Below are positions 8,013 to 19,501 of a stretch of DNA of 41,894 bases, piece by piece. Numbering within the stretch: the first letter of the stretch is position 1; each line of letters opens with the position of its first letter. Origin of the DNA: Stenotrophomonas sp. PS02298 (lineage in GTDB: Bacteria; Pseudomonadota; Gammaproteobacteria; Xanthomonadales; Xanthomonadaceae). The stretch spans positions 1 through 41,894 of the forward strand of contig NZ_JASCOR010000021.1 in assembly GCF_029959445.1 (NCBI RefSeq). The letters are read 5' to 3'. Position numbers and translations under genes: made by a program. Below the pieces are notes generated by a model, which saw only the letters and a program-made list of their open reading frames with translations, did no database searches and was not told where the DNA came from.

Positions 8013-8363
8013 ATGACTCACCATTCCGAAGACCACCGGTCTCAGGCCATGAACGAGTGCATCGACAACTGCACGCAATGCCACGCGATTTGCCTTGAGA
8101 CCATCAACTATTGCCTGAGCAAAGGAGGTGCCCACGCAGCCCCGGAGCACATCGCCCTGCTGGCGACGTGTGCCGATATCTGCGCCACCAGCGCCGACGC
8201 CATGTTGCGTGGCGCCAGCGCTCACTCGGTGGTTTGCAGTGCCTGCGCGGAGATCTGCCGCCAGTGCGCCGAAGCATGCGACGCCATGAACGACCCGGAG
8301 ATGGCGCGCTGCGCCGAAGTTTGTCGCCGTTGCGCGGAAAGCTGCAGCGCCATGGCGGCTTGA
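8013..8363 (+). CDS. Four-helix-bundle copper-storage-like protein (Csp/DUF326 type)
   Basis: 116 residues with 16 cysteines, nearly all in CxxC or CxxxC helical patterns: MNECIDNCTQCHAIC, CADICA, CSACAEICRQCAEAC and CAEVCRRCAESC. This is the signature of Csp-type four-helix bundles that line their core with Cys and store many Cu(I) ions. No signal peptide is present, so it resembles the cytosolic Csp3 group. The ATG at 8013 is preferred to the in-frame ATG at 7995 because AGGAG at 8002-8006 is ideally spaced from it. A strong hairpin follows the stop codon within 7 bp. Confidence 0.87.
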   Translation: MTHHSEDHRSQAMNECIDNCTQCHAICLETINYCLSKGGAHAAPEHIALLATCADICATSADAMLRGASAHSVVCSACAEICRQCAEACDAMNDPEMARCAEVCRRCAESCSAMAA

Positions 8364-8369
8364 CGCGTC

Positions 8370-8398
8370 GAGGATCCCGCCTGAGCGGCGGGATCCTC
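8370..8398. terminator. Strong 12-bp hairpin after the Csp gene
   Basis: GAGGATCCCGCC (8370-8381) pairs perfectly with GGCGGGATCCTC (8387-8398) across a 5-nt loop, starting 7 nt after the stop codon. No T-tract follows, so it may act as a partial terminator or an mRNA-stabilising stem separating copLABMG-csp from copCD. Confidence 0.65.
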
Positions 8399-8525
8399 AT
8401 CTCAAATATCAAAAGCCGACCAACCGTGGTTTCGGTGACAGCCCGACACCTAACGCTTGTCGGATCCAACACAGCACGGCGCCGAACGGGGCTTTGCATC
8501 ACATTCGCAATGAGGATTTATCCCT

Positions 8526-8909
8526 ATGAAATCATCAAACGTCCTTCGCTCCTTCGCGCTCGTCCTCGCGATTGCGGCTGGGCAGTTCTCCCTGCAGATC
8601 GCGCACGCCCACGCCGCGCTGCAGCAGTCCACACCGGCGGCAAATGCGGTGGTGGCTTCGCCGGGCCAGATCGATCTCGTGTTCAACGAAACATTGATTC
8701 CGCGGGCGTCGCGTCTCAAGTTGCTCATGAAGCACGGCAGTTCCACCATGCCGATCGAGAATTTCACGACCGAGATCGTCAACAACGGTAAGACCCTGCG
8801 TGCCAAGTTGCCCCAGCCGCTGACTCCGGGCGTCTATACCGTGGAATACCGCGCCGTCGGTGGTGACAACCACCCCATGCCGGGCAGCTTCAGCTTCACG
8901 GTGCGCTGA
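8526..8909 (+). CDS. copC: Periplasmic copper-binding protein CopC
   Basis: 127 residues with a signal peptide cleaved before HAALQQSTPAANA. The mature protein is the classic CopC beta-barrel: N-terminal His (the Cu(II) amino-terminal site, HAAL), FNETLIPRASRLKL, and the C-terminal YRAVGGDNHPMPGSFSFTV with the conserved His and Met of the copper sites. CopC delivers copper to CopD. The gene follows a 162-bp gap containing a hairpin, and a GAGG ribosome site at 8512-8515 precedes the ATG. Confidence 0.93.
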   Translation: MKSSNVLRSFALVLAIAAGQFSLQIAHAHAALQQSTPAANAVVASPGQIDLVFNETLIPRASRLKLLMKHGSSTMPIENFTTEIVNNGKTLRAKLPQPLTPGVYTVEYRAVGGDNHPMPGSFSFTVR

Positions 8910-8919
8910 GGAGTCGCGA

Positions 8920-9849
8920 ATGTTCGACCTGTCGGCTTATGCACTGAGATTCCTGGAATACCTTGTCATCATGGTTCTTTTCGGGGTTCCACTCTTCGGT
9001 TGGTACGGGTCGCGTCGATCGGCACTCGCCGACGCCTTGGCCGGGTGGTCACTCATGGGCGTTCTATTGGCGGGTGCCGTAGCCGGTCTCGTGCTCACCG
9101 GGCTCGATGTCGTCTTCAAGACCGCGGGCATCATGGGAATGCCGCTTGCCGAGGTTGATCGCGCATCGCTTGGCTGGTATCTGCTCGAGACGTCCGCGGG
9201 CCGGGCAGCCATGGCGAGAGGCGCGCTGCTGGTCGCCCTGATGTTCGTGCTCGGATGGCATCGTCGCCGCGGGAAGGTGGAGACCGCCTTCCCGCTGGGG
9301 GCGATGCTGGCGGGCGGCGCACTCGCTTCGCTGGCATGGAACGGCCACGCCGCCGCTGGCGAGGGCTTGGCAGGCGCGGTCCGGCTTGCTGCAGGCATCG
9401 TCCATCTTCTCGCGGCAGGCGGCTGGATCGCAGCGGTCCTGATGTTCCTTGCCATGCTGCTGCGCGGCAAAGAGACGAACGGCAGCGGGCGTCTGCGATC
9501 AACGCATGACTTTCTGCATGGTTTTTCGACGCTGGGAACGATCTTCGTTGGTGCGCTCATCGTGTCCGGCATCGCGCACTACGGGGATCTCACCGCGTGG
9601 TCGTTTTCGGCCCTGTTCCAGAGCACCTACGGGAAGTTGCTGCTGTTCAAACTGGCCCTGTTCGCTGGAATGCTGGGTTTGGGAGCGCTGCACCGATGGA
9701 CGCTGGTGCCGCGCTTGGAACGAGCGCTGACCAGCGGAGATCCCGCGCAGGAGGTGCGGGCTTTGCGGCAGAGTGTTACGGCTGAGGCCGCGCTGGCCAT
9801 CTTGATCCTGATTGTTGTTTCAGTGCTCGGGACGCTCAGCCCCGAATAG
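8920..9849 (+). CDS. copD: Inner-membrane copper transport protein CopD
   Basis: A 309-residue polytopic membrane protein with about eight hydrophobic segments, beginning [21 protein letters not shown]. It is of the CopD/YebZ family, which accepts copper from CopC and moves it across the inner membrane. Family features seen are the conserved His-containing helices ([27 protein letters not shown]) and the C-terminal [23 protein letters not shown]. It begins 10 bp after copC with GAGGAG immediately upstream, so copCD form a unit. In organisms with export systems CopCD is usually read as copper uptake for cuproenzymes. Confidence 0.92.
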   Translation: MFDLSAYALRFLEYLVIMVLFGVPLFGWYGSRRSALADALAGWSLMGVLLAGAVAGLVLTGLDVVFKTAGIMGMPLAEVDRASLGWYLLETSAGRAAMARGALLVALMFVLGWHRRRGKVETAFPLGAMLAGGALASLAWNGHAAAGEGLAGAVRLAAGIVHLLAAGGWIAAVLMFLAMLLRGKETNGSGRLRSTHDFLHGFSTLGTIFVGALIVSGIAHYGDLTAWSFSALFQSTYGKLLLFKLALFAGMLGLGALHRWTLVPRLERALTSGDPAQEVRALRQSVTAEAALAILILIVVSVLGTLSPE

Positions 9850-9910
9850 CTGTGTAACCCGCAATGGCACACTGCCTTGGCAGTCCATCCCCACTAAAGC
9901 GAGCATCGGC

Positions 9911-12337
<2,427 letters not shown>

Positions 12338-12381
12338 CTTGGATCAATTGCATCGGTTCCAGTAAGAGGTAAGCTCACGCC

Positions 12382-12804
12382 ATGGTCCGCATCCGCCATC
12401 GGAACTTGTTCCAGCGCACCGCCCTCCTCGCGATGGTGGCCCTGCTCTGGTCCCAGTTCGCGCTCGCAGGCCATGGCGATTGCCTGGATCTCCCAGTCAC
12501 GCCGGCGGCGTTTGTCGCTGCCGCCACCGACACCCGACACGACCATGGCCACGGCTGCGATGCCGAGCTCCCCTCAGCGAGCAAGGCAGTGTGCGACGCG
12601 CACTGCACCGAGGGTGACATCTCGGCGGACAGTGGGCGCATCCCTTCGATTCCGCCGCTGCTGGCCGAAGCCTGGTTCTCCTGGCTTGCGATCGCCGCGA
12701 TTGCGGATGCTGCGCCAGGTGTCACGGCTACATGGGTGGATTCGCCGCCCAGACCCGCCTGGCACCGACCTACCGCCCATCCAGCGGCACTCCTGCTGAT
12801 CTGA
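12382..12804 (+). CDS. Small secreted Cys/His-containing protein of unknown function
   Basis: 140 residues. An N-terminal signal peptide (TALLAMVALLWSQFALA) is followed by a short mature part with a possible metal site (HDHGHGCDAELPS, then VCDAHCTEGD), a hydrophobic stretch at about residues 85-105, and a Pro/Trp-rich end. The overall plan resembles CopL: secreted, about 140 residues, Cys/His centre, hydrophobic tail, first gene before a metal-efflux operon. Sequence similarity to CopL is too weak to assert homology. The gene begins 44 bp after copF and precedes the CusCBA genes. A TTGACT hexamer overlaps the copF stop, but I see no -10 at a suitable distance. Confidence 0.6.
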   Translation: MVRIRHRNLFQRTALLAMVALLWSQFALAGHGDCLDLPVTPAAFVAAATDTRHDHGHGCDAELPSASKAVCDAHCTEGDISADSGRIPSIPPLLAEAWFSWLAIAAIADAAPGVTATWVDSPPRPAWHRPTAHPAALLLI

Positions 12805-12933
12805 TGCCTGGACGCTGACTGCTCCGCACGTCTGTGCGGCGCAGTCCTGTGCGTTCGCGCCGTGGCTGCGTCACGGCATGTGTTCCTGCCCTCGTCCGAG
12901 CGACCTGCGTCGCGTCGGCCCAAGGACACTGAT

Positions 12934-14256
12934 ATGGCATCCCCGTTCGACCGACTGCCGGCCAGGCGCCTGCACCCTCGCCCTCTGTCCCGCCGTCTGC
13001 CACCGCTCCGGCACCTTCTTGCCGGCGTGCTTGCCGGCGCCTTGTGGGCCCTGGCGCTGCCGGTGACCGCCACCGAACCCGTCCCGGGGCACAGCCTCGA
13101 GTCGATCCGCGCCTGGGTTCTGGAACACAACCCGGAATTGCGGGCCATGGACTTCGAGGCCCAGGCCGCCGAAGCACGGATCCAGCCAGCGGGCGCCCTA
13201 CCCGACCCGACGGCTTCCCTTGGATTCCGCGGCCTCGATCCGGACAAGCCCTGGCGCTCCGCCGGTGCCGAGCGCGAGGTCAACTACGCGCTGCGCCAGC
13301 GCCTCCCGCTTTGGGGCAAGCGCGCCCTGGCGCGGACCGCGGCCAGCCAGGACGCGGTCGCGGTCGGACTCGATCGCCTCACCACTGCGCGCGACTTGCT
13401 GGCCGACGCCGAGGCGGCCTACGCACGCTACTGGCATGCCGACCAGGCCGTGGCCGTGCTTGATCGCCGCATCGCCCTGCTCCGCCAGGTGGAAGAGATG
13501 GCCGGCGTGCGCTACGCCCTGGGTCGCGCGGCGCAGCAGGATGCCATCCGCGCCCAGGTCGAGCAGACCAGCCTCCAGCGCGAGCGGATCGAACGCCTCG
13601 CGACCAAGCAGGAGGCGGCCGCCACCTTGAACGCGGTGCTGGGGCGCCGGTCCGATGCACCGCTGGCGACTCCCGACGAGGCGCCGCGCCTCGCCGTCCA
13701 CAGCGCCTCGCTTGCCGAGGCACTGGATGACGCCGATGCGCATCCCGCGGTGCGCTCGCAGCAGGCTCGCGCCGAGGCGGCGCGCACGAACGTGGTACTG
13801 CAGCGTCGCAACCGCTTTCCCGACATCACCCTGGGCGTGGGTGCGATGCAGTTCGGCAACGGCATCGAGAGCACCGAGCTGATGTTCGAGGTCGAGATCC
13901 CGTTCCAGCAGCGTGCCCGCCGCGAGCGCGAGCGCGAATCGCGCCTGCTCGAAGACGCAGCGCTTGCCCGCAGGGACGCCACGCTGCGGGCCGTCGAGGA
14001 ACGCGGCGCTTCCGCCTGGTCGCAGTGGACCAACGCGCGCGAGCGTCGCGGACTGATCGAGAACACGCTGCTGCCGCAGGCCGACGCCACCTGGCAGTCC
14101 GCCCTGGCCAGCTACCAGGTCGGTGAAGTCGACTTCGGGACGCTGCTGGAAGCACTCAATGAATGGCAGGGCGCCGACCTCGCACGGGTCGATGCACTGC
14201 GTGACGAACTGTTGGGCGCCGCCGCCGTGCGCGCCATCGAAGGAGAGATCCGATGA
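12934..14256 (+). CDS. cusC: TolC/CusC-type outer-membrane efflux protein
   Basis: 440 residues. The N terminus is basic, then hydrophobic (HLLAGVLAGALWALALPVTA), a signal peptide. The rest is the long alpha-helical TolC fold: LESIRAWVLEHNPELRAMDFEAQAAEARI, a repeated second half beginning LAEALDDADAHPAVRSQQARAEAARTNVVLQRRNRFPDIT, and the final helix SYQVGEVDFGTLLEALNEWQ. The ATG at 12934 was chosen because AAGGA lies 7 nt upstream; an in-frame ATG at 12862 lacks a ribosome site. Its stop overlaps the next start (ATGA at 14253-14256). It forms the outer-membrane channel for the CusBA pump encoded next. Confidence 0.9.
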   Translation: MASPFDRLPARRLHPRPLSRRLPPLRHLLAGVLAGALWALALPVTATEPVPGHSLESIRAWVLEHNPELRAMDFEAQAAEARIQPAGALPDPTASLGFRGLDPDKPWRSAGAEREVNYALRQRLPLWGKRALARTAASQDAVAVGLDRLTTARDLLADAEAAYARYWHADQAVAVLDRRIALLRQVEEMAGVRYALGRAAQQDAIRAQVEQTSLQRERIERLATKQEAAATLNAVLGRRSDAPLATPDEAPRLAVHSASLAEALDDADAHPAVRSQQARAEAARTNVVLQRRNRFPDITLGVGAMQFGNGIESTELMFEVEIPFQQRARRERERESRLLEDAALARRDATLRAVEERGASAWSQWTNARERRGLIENTLLPQADATWQSALASYQVGEVDFGTLLEALNEWQGADLARVDALRDELLGAAAVRAIEGEIR

Positions 14257-15665
14257 CCCGTGTCCAGACCCTGTCGCTCGCCATCGGCGTTGCACTCGCC
14301 GCCCTCGCCGTCGGCTGGATTGCCGGCCGCGCCACGAACGACTCCCCGACCGCGGGCACGTCGATCGACGGCCCGGCCGCAGAACGCAAGGTGCTCTATT
14401 ACCGCAATCCCATGGGCTTGGCGGACACGTCGCCGGTGCCGAAGAAGGATTCGATGGGTATGGACTACGTCCCGGTCTATGCCGACGACGCACCGCCGGC
14501 GGCACCGGGCACGGTGGTGCTGCCGCCGGACAAGGTGCAGGCGCTGGGCGTGCGCACCGAAGCGGTCAAGCGCGGAGCCCTGTCCGCTACCGTGCGCACC
14601 AGCGGCACGGTCGAGGTCGACGAGACCCGGCAGTACGCGATCGCCCCGCGCTTCGAAGGCTGGGTGGAGCGGCTGTACGCGAACCAGACCGGCATGCGGG
14701 TCAGCGCCGGGCAGCCGCTGCTCTCCGTCTACAGCCCGCAGCTGGCCGCGGCGCAGCAGGAATACCGGCTGGCCGACGAGACCGCCCGCAGGCTGGCCGG
14801 GTCCGATCCCGCGAGCGCGGCGTCGATGGTCCGCCTGCGCGATGCCGCCCGCACCCGCCTGCGCAACTGGGAAATCAGTGACGCGCAGATGGGCAAGACG
14901 GGCCTGGTGCTCACCGCGCCCGCGGACGCGGTCGTGATCGAGAAGCCGGTGGTCCAGGGCGCGCGTTTCGAGCCCGGCGAAACCATCCTGCGCCTGGCGG
15001 ACCTGTCGAAGGTGTGGGTGATCGCCAAGGTGCCGGCGGCGCAGGCCGCGGGTATCCAGCCCGGCCAAACGGCCCGCTTTGAAACCGTGGCCCTGCCGGG
15101 CCAGGTGGCCGAGGGCGAGGTCACCTTCGTGCAGCCCGTCATCGATGCGATGACGCGCACCGTGGATGTGCGCATCGCCCTGCCCAACCCCGCTGGCGAC
15201 CTGCGGCCCGGGCTGTATGGGACGGTGGTGCTGGAGGAGCCGGGGGCTGGACCGGTCCTGACCGTTCCGCGCTCGGCCGTGCTCGACAGCGGCACGCGCC
15301 AGGTGGTGCTGGTCGAGACCGGCCCTGGCCGCTTCGCACCGCGCGATGTCAGCCTGGGGCGGCGCGGCGGCGATCGCATCGAGATCCTCGACGGCCTGAC
15401 CGAGGGCGAGCAGGTCGTGGTCTCCGCCAACTTCCTGATCGACGCCGAAAGCAACCTGCAGTCGGCACTCCAGGGTCTTGAGGGTCACACAGGACACGGC
15501 GCGCCTTCGGGCACCGCTGAGGATCCACACGCCGGGCACGGCGAGGACGCCGCCGACCCGCACGCAGGTCATGGTGACGAGGCCTCTGATCCGCACGCCG
15601 GTCATTCCATGCCGGCTACCCCGGAAGAGACTCCGCCCGCCCCCACCGGCCACGAGGGGCACTGA
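14253..15665 (+). CDS. cusB: RND efflux periplasmic adaptor CusB, with metal-binding head and HAGH-repeat tail
   Basis: A 470-residue membrane-fusion protein. After a signal anchor (LAIGVALAALAVGWIAG), residues about 48-75 form a heavy-metal-binding motif (VLYYRNPMG ... KKDSMGMDYVPVY) as in CusB. The lipoyl/barrel/hairpin adaptor core follows (VRTSGTVEVDETRQYAIAPR; YANQTGMRVSAGQPLLSVYS). The C-terminal 60 residues are an unusual His/Asp-rich extension with three DPHAGH units (DPHAGHGEDAADPHAGHGDE then DPHAGHS), probably binding metal. Start overlaps the cusC stop. Upstream Met/His sites and downstream CusA identity point to monovalent Cu/Ag export. Confidence 0.92.
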   Translation: MTRVQTLSLAIGVALAALAVGWIAGRATNDSPTAGTSIDGPAAERKVLYYRNPMGLADTSPVPKKDSMGMDYVPVYADDAPPAAPGTVVLPPDKVQALGVRTEAVKRGALSATVRTSGTVEVDETRQYAIAPRFEGWVERLYANQTGMRVSAGQPLLSVYSPQLAAAQQEYRLADETARRLAGSDPASAASMVRLRDAARTRLRNWEISDAQMGKTGLVLTAPADAVVIEKPVVQGARFEPGETILRLADLSKVWVIAKVPAAQAAGIQPGQTARFETVALPGQVAEGEVTFVQPVIDAMTRTVDVRIALPNPAGDLRPGLYGTVVLEEPGAGPVLTVPRSAVLDSGTRQVVLVETGPGRFAPRDVSLGRRGGDRIEILDGLTEGEQVVVSANFLIDAESNLQSALQGLEGHTGHGAPSGTAEDPHAGHGEDAADPHAGHGDEASDPHAGHSMPATPEETPPAPTGHEGH

Positions 15666-15666
15666 C

Positions 15667-18600
15667 ATGCTTGGCCGTCTCGTTGAATGGTCGGTGCGCA
15701 ACGTCTTCCTGGTGCTGCTGATGGCGCTGGCGATTGTCGCCGGTGGCATCTACGCACTGATGAACACGCCGCTGGACGCACAACCGGATCTGTCGGACGT
15801 GCAGGTGATCGTGTTCACGGAGTACCCGGGGCAGGCGCCCCAGGTGGTCGAGGACCAGGTCACCTATCCGCTGACCAGCGCCCTGCTCGCGACGCCGAAG
15901 TCGAAGGACGTCCGCGGCTTCTCGTTCTTCGGCGCCTCCTTCATCTACGTCATCTTCGAAGAAGGCACGGACCTGTACTGGGCGCGCTCGCGCGTGCTCG
16001 AGAACCTCAACGTCGCGTCGAAAAACCTGCCGGCTGGCGTGGCACCGGCACTGGGACCCGACGCGTCCGGCGTGGGCTGGGTCTACCAGTACGTGCTGCA
16101 GAGCGACCGCCACTCGCTGGACGAGCTGCGCGCGATGCAGGACTGGTACCTGCGTTACCAGCTCACCACCGCGCCCGGCGTGGCCGAGGTCGCCAGCGTC
16201 GGCGGCTTCGTGCGCCAGTACTCGATCACCGTCGATCCGGTCCGGCTGCGCGAGTTCGACATCCCGATTTCACGCGTGTCCGAGGTGATCGCCGAGAGCA
16301 ACCGCGACGTCGGCGGCCGCGTGATCGAGATGGCCGAGACCGAGTACATGGTGCGGGGCCGCGGCTACCTGCGCGGTATCGAGGATATCGAGAGCCTGGT
16401 TCTGCGCGCCGAAGGGGGCGCACCGGTGCTGATCGGCGACGTCGCCCGGGTCGAACTGGTACCCGATGAGCGCCGTGGCATCGTCGACCTGGACGGCGAA
16501 GGCGACGTTGTGGGCGGGATCGTCATTGCGCGCTTCGGCGAAAACGCCCTGGCCGTGATCGGGGGGGTGAAGGACAAGATCGCCCAGCTTGCGAGTGGAC
16601 TCCCCGAGGGCGTCAGCGTCCAGGCGGTCTACGACCGCTCCGATCTCATCGTGCGCGCGATCAAGACGCTACGCACGACGCTGCTCGAGGAGAGCCTGAT
16701 CGTCGCACTGGTGTGCCTGGTATTCCTGTTCCATGCGCGCAGCGCGCTGGTCGCGATCGTCATGCTGCCCGTCGGCGTGCTGATCGCGGTGATCGCGATG
16801 CGCATGCTGGGCATGAACTCCAACATCATGAGCCTGGGCGGCATCGCGATCTCGATTGGCGTGATGGTCGACGCGGCGATCGTGATGATCGAGAACGCGC
16901 ACAAGCACATCGAGCGCTCCGACGGCTCCCGCAGCCGGACCCAGCTGATCATCGATGCCTGTCGCGAGGTCGGGCCGGCGCTGTTCTTCAGCCTGATGAT
17001 CATCACCGTCTCGTTCCTGCCCGTGTTCGCCCTGGAGGCTCAGGAAGGTCGCCTGTTCAAGCCGCTGGCCTTCACCAAGACCTTCGCGATGGCCGGTGGC
17101 GCGCTGTTGTCGATCACGCTGGTACCGGTACTCATGCTGCTGTTCGTGCGCGGCAAGATCGTGCCCGAGCACAAGAATCCGGTGAACCGGTTCCTGGTTG
17201 CGGCCTATCGGCCGGTGATCAACGTCGTTCTGCGGCATCGCATGGCCACAATCATGTTTGCGTTGGCCGCCCTGTTTGCAAGCCTGTGGCCTGCATCGCG
17301 GCTGGGCAGCGAGTTCATGCCAACCCTCAACGAAGGCACGCTGCTGTACATGCCCGCGTCGCTTCCGGGCATGTCGGTGACCAAGGCCTCGGAGCTGCTG
17401 CAGCAGCAGGACCGGATCATCAAGGGCTTCCCGGAAGTGGAGTCGGTGTTCGGCAAGGCGGGCCGTGCCCTGACGGCCACCGATCCCGCACCGCTGGAGA
17501 TGTTCGAGACCGTCATCAACCTCAAGCCCGAGGACGAATGGCGGGACGGCATGACCACCGACAAGCTCATCGCCGAGATGGACGCGGCGCTGAAGTTCCC
17601 GGGCGTCGCCAACTCCTGGACGATGCCGATCAAGGCGCGCACCGACATGCTGGCCACCGGCATCCGCACGCCCGTGGGCATCAAACTCTTCGGCACGGAC
17701 CTTGAGCAACTCGACGCGCTGGCCACCGAGATCGAAGCCGTGGTGCGCGAAGTGCCGGGCACGACCAGCGCGTTCGCCGAACGCCTGACCGGCGCCTACT
17801 ACCTCGACATCACCCCCGACCTTGGCAGCCTGGCCCAGTACGGCGTCACCCTGGGCGAGGTGCAGAACGTGGTGGCCGCCGCGCTGGGCGGCGAGATCGT
17901 CACCACCATCCTCCAGGGCCGCGAACGCTTCAGCGCGATCGTGCGCTATCCCCGCGAACTCCGCGACGATCCGCACCGGATAGGCAGCCAAGTCCTTGTG
18001 CCGGTGCCCGGCGGCGCCCAGGTGCCGCTGGGCGAACTGGCGCGGATTGAGGTCAGGAAGGGTGCGCCGAGCATCCGCACCGAGAACGCGATGCTGGCGG
18101 CGTACATCTACGTCGACACCCGAGAGAGCGATCTCGGCCGCTACGTGAAGGCTGCGCAGGAAGCGGTCACCGAGCAGGTGCAGTTCCCGCCTGGCTACTA
18201 CGTGACCTGGAGTGGACAGTACGAATACATGCAACGTGCCGCGGAGAAGATGCGTGTCGTCGTTCCGGTGACGCTGGCGCTGATTTTCCTGCTGCTGTAC
18301 CTCAACTTCCGCCGTGTCACCGAGTCGCTGATCGTGATGCTGTCGGTGCCCTTCGCACTGGTCGGTGGCATCTGGCTGATGTGGATGCTCGACTACAACA
18401 CCAGCGTCGCGGTGATCGTGGGCTTCATCGCGCTGGCCGGCGTCGCCGCGGAAACCGGCGTGGTGATGCTGATCTACCTCGACCACGCACTTGAAGCGCG
18501 TGCCGCGCAGAGGCAGGCCGAAGGCCGGGCACTGGATTCACGGGACCTGCGCGAGGCCATCATCGAAGGCGCGGTCGACCGCGTGCGCCCGAAGATGATG

Positions 18601-18816
18601 ACCGTGGTCGCGATCATGGCGGGCCTGCTGCCCATCATGTGGAGCAGCGGTACTGGCTCGGAAGTCATGCGCCGAATCGCTGCGCCGATGGTAGGTGGCA
18701 TGGTGTCTTCGACCATCCTCACCCTGGTCGTGATCCCGGCGCTGTACTCGCTGATCAAGCAGCGGCAGCTGGCCAGGAAGCCGCACCCCTCCTCCGCACT
18801 ACCCAAGGAGAAGTAG
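15667..18816 (+). CDS. cusA: CusA-type heavy-metal RND efflux pump
   Basis: A 1049-residue inner-membrane proton antiporter. The N terminus MLGRLVEWSVRNVFLVLLM and the first-helix sequence PLDAQPDLSDVQVIVFTEY are typical of HME-RND pumps. The transmembrane proton-relay segment reads SIGVMVDAAIVMIENAHKHIE, which matches the CusA/SilA (Cu+/Ag+) type rather than the CzcA type. Duplicated RND halves are clear; the second half carries VIVMLSVPFALVGGIWLMWML and AETGVVMLIYLDHA. Length agrees with CusA (about 1047). It starts 1 bp after cusB. The ATG at 15667 was chosen because the upstream open frame only reads the cusB His-rich tail in another frame. Confidence 0.94.
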   Translation: MLGRLVEWSVRNVFLVLLMALAIVAGGIYALMNTPLDAQPDLSDVQVIVFTEYPGQAPQVVEDQVTYPLTSALLATPKSKDVRGFSFFGASFIYVIFEEGTDLYWARSRVLENLNVASKNLPAGVAPALGPDASGVGWVYQYVLQSDRHSLDELRAMQDWYLRYQLTTAPGVAEVASVGGFVRQYSITVDPVRLREFDIPISRVSEVIAESNRDVGGRVIEMAETEYMVRGRGYLRGIEDIESLVLRAEGGAPVLIGDVARVELVPDERRGIVDLDGEGDVVGGIVIARFGENALAVIGGVKDKIAQLASGLPEGVSVQAVYDRSDLIVRAIKTLRTTLLEESLIVALVCLVFLFHARSALVAIVMLPVGVLIAVIAMRMLGMNSNIMSLGGIAISIGVMVDAAIVMIENAHKHIERSDGSRSRTQLIIDACREVGPALFFSLMIITVSFLPVFALEAQEGRLFKPLAFTKTFAMAGGALLSITLVPVLMLLFVRGKIVPEHKNPVNRFLVAAYRPVINVVLRHRMATIMFALAALFASLWPASRLGSEFMPTLNEGTLLYMPASLPGMSVTKASELLQQQDRIIKGFPEVESVFGKAGRALTATDPAPLEMFETVINLKPEDEWRDGMTTDKLIAEMDAALKFPGVANSWTMPIKARTDMLATGIRTPVGIKLFGTDLEQLDALATEIEAVVREVPGTTSAFAERLTGAYYLDITPDLGSLAQYGVTLGEVQNVVAAALGGEIVTTILQGRERFSAIVRYPRELRDDPHRIGSQVLVPVPGGAQVPLGELARIEVRKGAPSIRTENAMLAAYIYVDTRESDLGRYVKAAQEAVTEQVQFPPGYYVTWSGQYEYMQRAAEKMRVVVPVTLALIFLLLYLNFRRVTESLIVMLSVPFALVGGIWLMWMLDYNTSVAVIVGFIALAGVAAETGVVMLIYLDHALEARAAQRQAEGRALDSRDLREAIIEGAVDRVRPKMMTVVAIMAGLLPIMWSSGTGSEVMRRIAAPMVGGMVSSTILTLVVIPALYSLIKQRQLARKPHPSSALPKEK

Positions 18817-18930
18817 TGATGGGGCCGTTCAACGCAGGCAGGGACCGACGGCTCATGCAACTGTGGCCGCGAACATCCGTCCGTCCACGGCCAATTCGCG
18901 CGTTACTGGCTTCGCCCACCGCAAGGCCGG

Positions 18931-18961
18931 TTGACCTGTGTGCGAGACACAGGTCTAGCCT
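18931..18961 (+). promoter_or_regulatory. MerR-type promoter/operator with 19-bp spacer
   Basis: A -35 hexamer TTGACC (18931-18936) and a -10 TAGCCT (18956-18961) are separated by 19 bp. The spacer region carries a perfect dyad, ACCTGTGT (18934-18941) and ACACAGGT (18947-18954), around a 5-bp centre. The long spacer with a centred dyad is diagnostic of MerR-family activation, in which the regulator untwists DNA to realign the hexamers. The site lies 27 bp before the MerR-family gene at 18989, so that protein probably controls itself and the downstream operon. Confidence 0.85.
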
Positions 18962-18988
18962 GATCAACACCTCGCCGGGAGCAAGCCG

Positions 18989-19501
18989 ATGACGACCAAG
19001 GAAGAAGTGACGCTGCCGCTGATGACGGTCCGCCAGCTGGCACGGCAGGGCGATGTCACGGTGCATGTGGTGCGCAACTACCTGCGGCGCGGTCTGTTGC
19101 AAGCGGCCACGCATACCGAGGGCGGCTACCAGTTGTTCTCCACCTCGGAGCTCCTTCGCCTGCACTTCATTCGCACGGCGCAACACCTTGGCTTCACGCT
19201 GGGGGAAATCGAGGAAATCATCCACCACAGCCTGCTGCGACATAGTCCCTGTCCGCTTGTGCGGGACATCATTCGGCGCAGGCTCGACGACACCCGCCAA
19301 CAACTGGACAGGCTGCTCGCCATGCACGGACGAATGGAGCGTGCCATCCACGCCTGGGCGGAGCTTCCGGACTCCATTCCGACTGGCGATGACGTCTGCG
19401 CATTGATCGAATCTGTTGCCGCTGCTGAAGGCGGCGGGTTCGTCAAGTCCACCCCCCGGCGACTTCTTGGACGCCGCCCCACAGAGGAGAATTTGCCATG
19501 A
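18989..19501 (+). CDS. MerR-family metal-responsive transcriptional regulator
   Basis: 170 residues. The N-terminal winged HTH is MerR-like: LMTVRQLARQGDVTVHVVRNYLRRGLLQA, then GGYQLFSTSELLRLHFIRTAQHLGFTLGEIEEI. A dimerisation helix follows (RRLDDTRQQLDRLLAMHGRM). Candidate metal ligands are Cys88 (HSPCPLV, at the position of the first MerR Cys) and Cys137 (DDVCALIES) near the C terminus. The pattern is not exactly CueR, ZntR or MerR, so the effector metal is not assigned; copper is likely from context. The gene sits directly behind the 19-bp-spacer promoter and is first in its operon; the ATGA overlap at 19498-19501 couples it to the next gene. Confidence 0.88.
   Translation: MTTKEEVTLPLMTVRQLARQGDVTVHVVRNYLRRGLLQAATHTEGGYQLFSTSELLRLHFIRTAQHLGFTLGEIEEIIHHSLLRHSPCPLVRDIIRRRLDDTRQQLDRLLAMHGRMERAIHAWAELPDSIPTGDDVCALIESVAAAEGGGFVKSTPRRLLGRRPTEENLP

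Noticed and set aside
16669..18486. Minus-strand open frame of 605 codons
   Set aside because: Antisense shadow of cusA with low-complexity His/Gln/Arg content.
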